Assembly (NCBI RefSeq): GCF_030246945.1
Contig: NZ_CP126742.1
Span: 992,001-1,056,000 of the forward strand
Direction of reading: 5' to 3'
From: Microbacterium sp. zg-Y1090
GTDB lineage: Bacteria > Actinomycetota > Actinomycetes > Actinomycetales > Microbacteriaceae
Length of the DNA stretch: 64,000 bases
Shown here: positions 58,468 through 64,000 of the stretch, in pieces
Position numbering within the stretch: position 1 is the first letter of the stretch
Layout of the letters: the number at the start of each line of letters is the position of its first letter
Made by a program: the position numbers and the translations under genes
Notes under the pieces: model-generated
Databases searched by the model: none
Seen by the model: the letters and a program-made list of their open reading frames with translations, nothing else
Told to the model about the DNA's origin: nothing

Positions 58468-61124
58468 GGCCGGCCCATCCGTCCGCCGGCGAGCGTGCGC
58501 TCGGCCCACTGCGACAGCCGGGTGCGGTCGATCTTGGAGTTGTGGCGGATGTCGGTGGGCAGCTGCGGCACCGCCAGCACGGCGACGAGCGGAAGATCCG
58601 TTCGCCGGCGCAGGTCTGCGGTCAGCTCCGGCGAGGCCAGCCCGGGGCGGGCGACGGCCGGAACCGTCTCGACGACGGCGACCGGCTGGCGCAGCCCGTG
58701 CGGGCCGATGGCGACGACCGCGGCGCGGCGCACCCCGTCGGAGCCCTCGATGTCCTGCTCGGCCCCGACCGGGGCGACCGGCCCGTCGGCGGTGGCGAGC
58801 ACGTGGGGGAGGCGCCCCTCGATCCACAGCCGTCCCTCGGCATCGAGGTGCCCGACGTCGCCGGTGCGGTGCCAGCGCCCCTCGGACGGGGTGTCGACCA
58901 CGGCACCCCGGTCGGTGAGCCACAGCCGGTCGTACGACGTCTTCAGGTGCGGTGCCGACACGACGACCTCGCCGAGCACACCGGGCTCCGCGCTCGGCGC
59001 GCCGGTCGCGTGGCCGTCGGCATCCAGCGCGCTGATCAGCACCTGGTTCACCCCGATCGGCGAGCCGACGCAGACGCCGCGATCGGCGGCATCGGCCACG
59101 GCACGGATGCCGTCGAGCGTCACGTCCGTGACGAGCAGGCACTCGGTCATGCCGTAGGGGGTGTGCGGCTCGGCGTTCGGCATGAGCTCGGCCGCGGCCG
59201 CCAGCAGCGGCTCCCCGACCGGCGCGCCCGTCGAGAGGAACGTCCGCACGGTCGCGAGAGCGCGGCGGTCCTCGCCGGTCAGCGCACCGGCCGTCGCGAC
59301 GACGTTGAGGATGGCCGCCGGCGACAGGAACACGATGCGGGCGTCAGAGGCGCGCACCGCCGCGGCGACGGCCCGCGCCGTCAGGGTGCGGGGGGCCGAG
59401 ACATCCATGTCGGGCGTCGCCGAGCGGGTGCCGAGCGCCGGCCCCAGCAGGGCGAACGGGGCGAAGCCCGTGACGAGCCCGGTGTCGCCTGTCACGTCGA
59501 AGTGGGCGGCGAGCACGTCGCGCAGCGCCGAGAGCTGGCGGTGCGTGTAGGCGACGCCCTTGGCCGGGCCGGTGGAGCCGGAGGTGAAGAGGATCGCCGC
59601 GGGGTCGTCGGGTGCCGGCTCGTCGGGGAGGGGAGCGCCTGCCCCGAACGCGGCCACCGTGGTGAGGTCGGCCGCGACCCCGAGCAGCTTCGCGGATGCC
59701 GCCGGCAGCCGTGGCACCGAGATGCGCAGGCCCGGCCACCCGAGCGCCCGGGCGGCGGCCAGGCCCGGCAACTCGCCGATGACGACGTCGGGCCAAGCGC
59801 CCCGCACAGCGCGGGAGAGTCCCCGCACCCCGAGCCCGGCGTCGGCCACCACGACGACGGCGCCGATGCGCAGGCACGCGTAGATCACGGCCGTGAGGGT
59901 CGGCCCCGGCGGCACGAGCACCGAGACGCGCTGGCCCTTCTGCACGCCCATCTGCGCCAGTCCCGCCGCCAGGCGCCGCACGCGGTCGTCGAGCTGCCGC
60001 CAGCTGACGCGGCGCTCGCCGCCGCGGCGGGTGGCCATGTCGATCACCGCGACGTCGTCGTCGCGGCGGGCGTCGAGGGCCGCCCACAGCGGCGTGAAAT
60101 CGGCGCCGCGGTCGTCGTCGACGGACGGCGACGCGGCGGCACCGTCGCTCGCCGTGCCCGCGTCGCCGGTCAGGCGGGCGCCGTTGTCGCCCAGCCACGT
60201 GAGGATCGCGTCGGCGTACGGGCGGTCCTCGGCGATGAGGTGGCCGGCGCCTTCGAAGCGGTGCACGTCGGCGTGCGGCAGGCGGTCGACGAGATCGTCG
60301 AGATAGCGGTCGCCGAAGATCGGATCGGCCGGCCCCCACAGCAGCAGCGCAGGCACATCGAGGGCGGCGACGCCGTCGGCGATGCGCTGCAGCTCGTCGA
60401 AACTCTCGTGCGCGGCATCCACCGGGATGTCCGCCACGAACGCGCCGATACCCTCCCGGCGTGCGGCGGTGCGGTACGGCGCCCGGTAGGCATCCTTCAC
60501 CTCGGGCTCGAGCGCCGGGTGGGCCAGCGCCAGCGTCGTCTCGAGAAAGGCGGGAGTGGCGACGGTGGATGCCGCGAGCACACCCCGGGTGCCGGCGAGG
60601 CGCAGCGGCGCCGGGATCGGCTCGCCCGCCGGATGGTGCACCGCGGTGTTGAGGGCGATGACCCCGGCCAGCAGCTGCGGGTGGTCGATCGCCCAGCCGA
60701 GGGAGACCACGCCGCCCCAGTCATGACCGAGGGTGACGACCGGTCCTTCGAGGCCGAGCGCATCGGTGACATCACCCAGGTCGCGCACGCGCTGCGCGAG
60801 GGTGCGGGGCGCGCCGGTGCGGGCCGAGAACCCCATGTCGAGCTGGTCTACGGCGATCACGCGCCAGGCCGGCTGCCCCTCCTTGGCCGCGCGCAGCGAG
60901 GCCGACACGAGGCGCCGCCAGAGGTAGGACCAGGTCGGGTTGCCGTGCACCGCGAGGATCGTGCCGACGGGCGCGATGCCCAGGCGCGCGAGCTCGGCGC
61001 CGGTGTCGAGGTAGTGCCACTCGTGCGCGGCATGCGTGCCCCGGCCGACGACCTCACGGGTGCGACTGCAGCGGACATCGAGACCCGGGAGCCCCGCCAG
61101 CGTCCCGGTGAGCGCGGCGCTCAC
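58464..61124 (-). CDS. oleBC: OleBC, beta-lactone decarboxylase/synthetase fusion
   Basis: An 886-residue fusion. Residues 1 to about 300 are the alpha/beta-hydrolase OleB (ILAVHGNPTWSYLWRR, then GHDWGG with the Asp nucleophile near 134). From about 350 comes the AMP-forming OleC (FTSGSTGPAKGVAYTHRQLS near 516, then TPYGMTECLL and HRTGDVGHLDAEGRLWIEGR). OleC forms a beta-lactone from the hydroxy acid and OleB decarboxylates it to a cis-olefin. Fused OleBC is the actinobacterial arrangement. GTG 61124 overlaps the oleA stop by 4 bases. The longer frame to 61472 is a shadow of oleA. Confidence 0.9.
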   Translation of the reverse strand: MSAALTGTLAGLPGLDVRCSRTREVVGRGTHAAHEWHYLDTGAELARLGIAPVGTILAVHGNPTWSYLWRRLVSASLRAAKEGQPAWRVIAVDQLDMGFSARTGAPRTLAQRVRDLGDVTDALGLEGPVVTLGHDWGGVVSLGWAIDHPQLLAGVIALNTAVHHPAGEPIPAPLRLAGTRGVLAASTVATPAFLETTLALAHPALEPEVKDAYRAPYRTAARREGIGAFVADIPVDAAHESFDELQRIADGVAALDVPALLLWGPADPIFGDRYLDDLVDRLPHADVHRFEGAGHLIAEDRPYADAILTWLGDNGARLTGDAGTASDGAAASPSVDDDRGADFTPLWAALDARRDDDVAVIDMATRRGGERRVSWRQLDDRVRRLAAGLAQMGVQKGQRVSVLVPPGPTLTAVIYACLRIGAVVVVADAGLGVRGLSRAVRGAWPDVVIGELPGLAAARALGWPGLRISVPRLPAASAKLLGVAADLTTVAAFGAGAPLPDEPAPDDPAAILFTSGSTGPAKGVAYTHRQLSALRDVLAAHFDVTGDTGLVTGFAPFALLGPALGTRSATPDMDVSAPRTLTARAVAAAVRASDARIVFLSPAAILNVVATAGALTGEDRRALATVRTFLSTGAPVGEPLLAAAAELMPNAEPHTPYGMTECLLVTDVTLDGIRAVADAADRGVCVGSPIGVNQVLISALDADGHATGAPSAEPGVLGEVVVSAPHLKTSYDRLWLTDRGAVVDTPSEGRWHRTGDVGHLDAEGRLWIEGRLPHVLATADGPVAPVGAEQDIEGSDGVRRAAVVAIGPHGLRQPVAVVETVPAVARPGLASPELTADLRRRTDLPLVAVLAVPQLPTDIRHNSKIDRTRLSQWAERTLAGGRMGRP

Positions 61125-62143
61125 CAGGCCAGTTCCATCATCGCCGTGTTCAGGCCGGAGCCCACGCCCATGAGTAGCACGCGGTCGCCGCGCTGCAGGC
61201 TCGCCTGCTCTTCGACGAGGGTGATGGGCACGGATGCGGGACCGATGTTGCCCAGCCGGGGGAACGTCGTCGGCACGCGGGAGCGGTCGAGGTTCACCGC
61301 CTTCACGATGGCATCGGTGTGCACTGACGACACCTGGTGCGTGATGTAGCGATTCATCGACTTCCAATCCCACTCGGCCGACGCCTCCTTCCACGCCGAC
61401 ACCACCAGGGCGAGACCCCCCTTGAGCAGCGCCTTGGCATCGGTGAACATGCCGTCGACGCTTCCGACGCACAGCTTGTGGAACTGGGTCGCGGCGCGGG
61501 TCACGCCGCCGACGATGCGGTGCCCCGCGGGGTGCTCGTCGGCGCGGCCGAGCACGGCGGCGGCGGAGCCGGAACCCAGCGTGAGCGAGGCGAACTCGCT
61601 CATGAACCCGTCGCGCCCGCTCTCGGTCTGCAGCAGACGCTCGATCGTGTTGACCTGGATCTCGTCGGCATCCTCACCGGCGACGACGACGGCGTACCGG
61701 ATCTGGCCGGAGTCGATCATCGTCGCCGCGAGCGACATGCCGTTGATGAAGCCGAGGCAGGCGTTGGCGATGTCGAAGTTGATGGCCGAGCTCGGCAGGT
61801 CCAGGCCGTGGTGCAGCGCCACCGCGACGGAGGGCTCGAGGTTGCTGCGGGTGACCGAGGTGTTGATCAGCAGCCCGACATCCGACGGGCTGACCCCGGC
61901 CTGCGCGAGCGCCTGCTTTCCGGCGGCGATCGTGGCGGCGTCGACGGTCTCGCCCCTCGCCCAGTTGCGCCGCTCCCGCACGCCCGCGACGCGGGTGAGC
62001 ATGCCGCTGCGCAGCTTCAGCCGCTTCAGCGACGGCGCGAGGCGCGCTTCGATGTCGTCCGAGGTGGTCACCCGACCGGGCAACACGCTCGCGACGGACA
62101 GCAGCGCGACGTTCTCGAAGCGGGCGGTGGCATTGCCGGGCAC
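61121..62143 (-). CDS. oleA: OleA, acyl-CoA condensing enzyme for long-chain olefins
   Basis: The 340-residue thiolase-superfamily enzyme (KAS III-like) has its catalytic Cys in IANACLGFINGM near residue 129, a His in RYITHQVSSVHTDAI near 280 and Asn in PRLGNIGPASVP. It joins two fatty acyl-CoAs head to head to a beta-ketoacid. GTG 62143 was chosen because of the strong GAGGAGGATCT upstream. The longer frame to 62293 has no ribosome site. It is the first gene of the operon. Confidence 0.9.
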   Translation of the reverse strand: MPGNATARFENVALLSVASVLPGRVTTSDDIEARLAPSLKRLKLRSGMLTRVAGVRERRNWARGETVDAATIAAGKQALAQAGVSPSDVGLLINTSVTRSNLEPSVAVALHHGLDLPSSAINFDIANACLGFINGMSLAATMIDSGQIRYAVVVAGEDADEIQVNTIERLLQTESGRDGFMSEFASLTLGSGSAAAVLGRADEHPAGHRIVGGVTRAATQFHKLCVGSVDGMFTDAKALLKGGLALVVSAWKEASAEWDWKSMNRYITHQVSSVHTDAIVKAVNLDRSRVPTTFPRLGNIGPASVPITLVEEQASLQRGDRVLLMGVGSGLNTAMMELAW

Positions 62144-62253
62144 AGATCCTCCTCGTGGAGGCGCGTCGTCCTCCCTATAGCGTTGTACCCCACCGCGCCC
62201 CTGTGTTCCCGGGGTTGCGCTCCGCGCATTCGCCTGCTCACGCTCTGCGTTCC

Positions 62254-62298
62254 GTGAGTTCCTGCTCACACAGCAGTCGCGTGTGAGCGGCAACTCAC
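62254..62298. repeat. Imperfect 18-bp inverted repeat
   Basis: GTGAGTT-cct-GCTCACAC and GTGTGAGC-ggc-AACTCAC face each other around a 9-base loop. It could be an operator for oleA, 110 bases upstream of its start, or the terminator of the cupin transcript. No T-run decides between them. Confidence 0.7.
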
Positions 62299-62408
62299 AT
62301 GCGCGAAAGAGAAGACGTCTGCGAGGATGCCGCCGCCGGCCGCGGCGGCATCCTCAGACCGCGGTCACGCGCCGGTGCACCATCCGCACCACAGTTGCAC
62401 CAATCGGA

Positions 62409-62462
62409 TGCGAGGGCGGCTCGAATGCCGAAGAGCGGGAGAAGCTCGTCCTGTCGCTCGCC
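62409..62462 (+). pseudogene. 3' remnant of a CsoR/CstR-like gene
   Basis: The frame encodes CEGGSNAEEREKLVLSLA, matching the C-terminus of the regulator at 57.2 kb (AEGGSNPEELEKLFLSLA). Nothing of the helices or Cys residues before it remains, and the frame then reads on without a stop at the normal place. Confidence 0.75.
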
Positions 62463-62480
62463 CGACCGATCCGGGGGTTG

Positions 62481-62909
62481 CTACCAGGGCATCGGTCGGT
62501 CGGCGTCGCGTGAACTGTCGTTCGGCATGTGCGGCAGGGGTTCCCCGCCGGCCCTGATGCACAGCCAGCGCAGCTCGGTCGGGCTGTCCGGCCACGCGCG
62601 CCAGGTACGCCACACGTTCTGCCCGACGCGGACCGCGGTGCCAGGATGCACGTCGATCACGTCGTCGTCGAGGCCCATCTGCCCCTCGCCTTCGAGGAAC
62701 ACGTACAGTTCCTCGACCTGCGTGTGCGTGTGCCAGTAGCCCGCTTCTTCGCCGGGCAGCAGCGCATTGGCGGACAAGCCGATGTACTGCATGGTCAACT
62801 CGTGGTCGACGATGCGCCTGCCGTCGCGCGAACGGGCGGGGGCGAAGCCGCCGAAGTGCTGCCGCCACTGGTCGAGCGGGCCGATCTGCGTCACCTCGTA
62901 GGGGCTCAC
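62481..62909 (-). CDS. Cupin-domain protein
   Basis: A 142-residue cupin: GEEAGYWHTHTQVEELYVFL gives the His-His-Glu metal set of the first cupin motif. GEGQMGLDDDVIDVHPGTAVRVG follows and PNDSSRD is near the end. It could be an isomerase or dioxygenase-like, substrate unknown. The GTG at 62909 overlaps the stop of the PNPOx gene (GTGA), so both are co-translated. Confidence 0.88.
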   Translation of the reverse strand: MSPYEVTQIGPLDQWRQHFGGFAPARSRDGRRIVDHELTMQYIGLSANALLPGEEAGYWHTHTQVEELYVFLEGEGQMGLDDDVIDVHPGTAVRVGQNVWRTWRAWPDSPTELRWLCIRAGGEPLPHMPNDSSRDADRPMPW

Positions 62910-63505
62910 GATGGCATCCCTTCTTCCCTGCCGCTGCTGCTGCCGCCGCCGCTGCGGGTGCGGCGCCAGGCTTCTCCGTCGCGCTCGTACACGACGCGGG
63001 TGTGATTGCGGTCGAGTGATCCCTGCCAGAACTCGACCCGCTGCGGCGCGATGCGCCACAGCATCCAGTCGTCCGCCGCAACGCCCGCCCGTGCCTCCGC
63101 CGACCGGGCGGCAAGGTCGGCCGCGACCTCGGCACCGGTCGCTTCGCGGACGTTTCCGCGCACGCGCACGGCGCGCACGAGCGGCTGCCACCAGAAGTTC
63201 AGCGCGGCGGCGGGATGCGCGGCCAGCTGCGTGCCCTTCACCGATGATCGTGGGCCCGCCACCGCCCAGCCGTGATCATCGACGTCCTTGAGGATCAGCG
63301 TGCGGGCGTCGGGCAGACCGTCGGCGTCGACGGTCGCCAGCGTGGCTGCATGCGGCTCGGGCACTCCCGAGTCGACAGCCTCGCGCAGCCAGGCGGTGAA
63401 GAGCTGCTCCGGGTCATCAGGAAGCGCGGAAAGATCGAACGGGGGAGGCGACCCGGTGAGCGACGGCAGCGAGCGCAGCCACTCCGCGATCGACGAGGAC
63501 TCCAT
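62906..63505 (-). CDS. PNPOx-family flavin enzyme (PdxH-like)
   Basis: A 199-residue split-barrel protein. It has EPHAATLATVDADGLPDARTLILKDVD, which is the FMN-binding strand set, then FWWQPLVRAVRVRGNVREA and the C-terminal RIAPQRVEFWQGSLDR typical of pyridoxamine phosphate oxidases. It is somewhat short for PdxH (about 215), but the RxxPxxxEFWQG end is intact, so vitamin B6 synthesis or salvage is plausible. ATG 63505 was chosen at the start of homology. It forms an operon with the cupin. Confidence 0.85.
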   Translation of the reverse strand: MESSSIAEWLRSLPSLTGSPPPFDLSALPDDPEQLFTAWLREAVDSGVPEPHAATLATVDADGLPDARTLILKDVDDHGWAVAGPRSSVKGTQLAAHPAAALNFWWQPLVRAVRVRGNVREATGAEVAADLAARSAEARAGVAADDWMLWRIAPQRVEFWQGSLDRNHTRVVYERDGEAWRRTRSGGGSSSGREEGMPS

Positions 63506-63658
63506 GCGCCCATCCTGGCGGGCCGCCCGCGCGAGGGGAACCCGCGGCATCATCGTCGCCTCGGCCGATCACGATCAGGCGGTGGATGCCGGGCCTCAAG
63601 ATCCGCCACCACTCGGCCCGTCGCGCGGCTGTCGCTGAGCGACGGTCTTGCCTGCGGC

Positions 63659-64000
63659 TCAGCCGGCGGCGAGGGCGGCGGACCAGACGTCTTCGTGCGT
63701 CTGCACGTACGGGATGACCGCGTGCCAGTGTTCGCCGTGCCCGGCCGTGAACATCGATGCCCACGGCTCCGCGCCCGTGCGGTGCGACGACTGCAGCAGG
63801 TCGTACATCGCGGCGGTGCGTCGGGCCATCTCCGCGGGCAGGTCGCTGCGCAGTCGTGCGTCCGCGCCGTATCCGTCCACGAAGGCGGCCAGATCGCGCG
63901 CCGACTCCTCCGGCGTACGGTCCGGGTCGTTCAGGGTGAACGACTGGGCGGCGTAGGCGAGGTCCCACAGCCGGGTGCTGGGCGCGGCGGCATCCCAGTC
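63659..64000 (-). CDS. Phosphotransferase (APH-like), C-terminal part
   Basis: The frame enters from the right edge (base 64000 in frame) and stops at 63659, about 113 residues. It starts DWDAAAPSTRLWDLAYAAQS, the D-W-D-x-A metal-binding motif of aminoglycoside-phosphotransferase-like kinases. FVDGYGADARL and a helical end follow. The substrate is unknown. The gene is transcribed toward the PNPOx gene and its start lies outside the window. Confidence 0.85.
   Translation of the reverse strand, partial: DWDAAAPSTRLWDLAYAAQSFTLNDPDRTPEESARDLAAFVDGYGADARLRSDLPAEMARRTAAMYDLLQSSHRTGAEPWASMFTAGHGEHWHAVIPYVQTHEDVWSAALAAG

Larger units (their letters stand above)
62144..62480. other. Gap upstream of oleA with an inverted repeat and a gene remnant
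   Basis: No intact gene is visible. The stretch holds the oleA promoter region (A/T-richer CCCTATAGCGTT near 62173-62184), the inverted repeat at 62254-62298 and a CsoR-type 3' remnant at 62409-62462. Confidence 0.7.

Noticed and set aside
58542-61349. A 935-codon open frame antisense to oleBC
   Set aside because: Shadow frame with no domain, fully overlapping a gene with unambiguous catalytic motifs.

Overview
The window reads as chromosomal DNA of a high-GC actinobacterium, most likely Microbacteriaceae and probably Microbacterium or a close relative. The evidence is an ImuA'-ImuB-DnaE2 mutasome cassette, SnoaL, VOC and LAL-LuxR genes of actinobacterial type, frequent GTG starts with GTGA or ATGA stop/start overlaps, the very frequent heptamer GGATGCC/GGCATCC, and a dispersed repeat (core CGTTTCGTCTCGCTTCGCTCGCTCAACGACCGG, written here only as a family name for the later entries) of the kind found in that group. 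Taxonomy is inferred from gene content, not from a search.

Layout. 1-5.8 kb: error-prone translesion synthesis cassette (imuA' end, imuB, dnaE2), a bidirectional terminator and a HesB-like gene. 5.95-6.02 kb: tRNA-Arg(CCT). 6.1-29.3 kb: a defence island, almost all on the minus strand. Its core is a class 1 DISARM operon (drmD-drmMI-drmA-drmB-drmC), preceded by a C5-cytosine methyltransferase and followed by a Vsr mismatch endonuclease and an HNH endonuclease. Upstream of these are a GmrSD-type enzyme fused to an alkyltransferase-like domain, three uncharacterised genes of which two have membrane segments, and a divergent GIY-YIG gene. A fragment of a CPBP-protease gene, intact near 39 kb, lies at the right border.

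29.6-50.7 kb: accessory metabolism and regulation. There is a frameshifted MFS exporter, a WYL regulator/VOC pair, a lipoprotein divergent from a doubly frameshifted LuxR ATPase regulator, and a Phd/Doc-like toxin-antitoxin pair. A cluster of CPBP protease, GNAT, ABC exporter, glutaminase-STAS and NAD(P)-binding genes follows, then a LAL regulator, a MerR regulator and a small-multidrug-export gene. Four 19-bp-spacer MerR-type promoters share one dyad and tie the CPBP, ABC, NAD(P)-binding and export genes into a probable MerR regulon.

50.7-64 kb: a serine hydrolase lipoprotein, Zn-alcohol dehydrogenase with a divergent TetR, small enzymes, ArfB, a tandem array of the dispersed repeat, and gene remnants including a collapsed copy of the WYL/VOC locus. 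A CstR-like repressor follows with two operators, a rhodanese lipoprotein and two Cys-rich miniproteins. The long-chain olefin cluster oleA-oleBC-oleD comes next, then a cupin/PNPOx pair and the end of a phosphotransferase gene.

Several single-base frameshifts cluster at 30-44 kb. They could be real decay or residual assembly indels.
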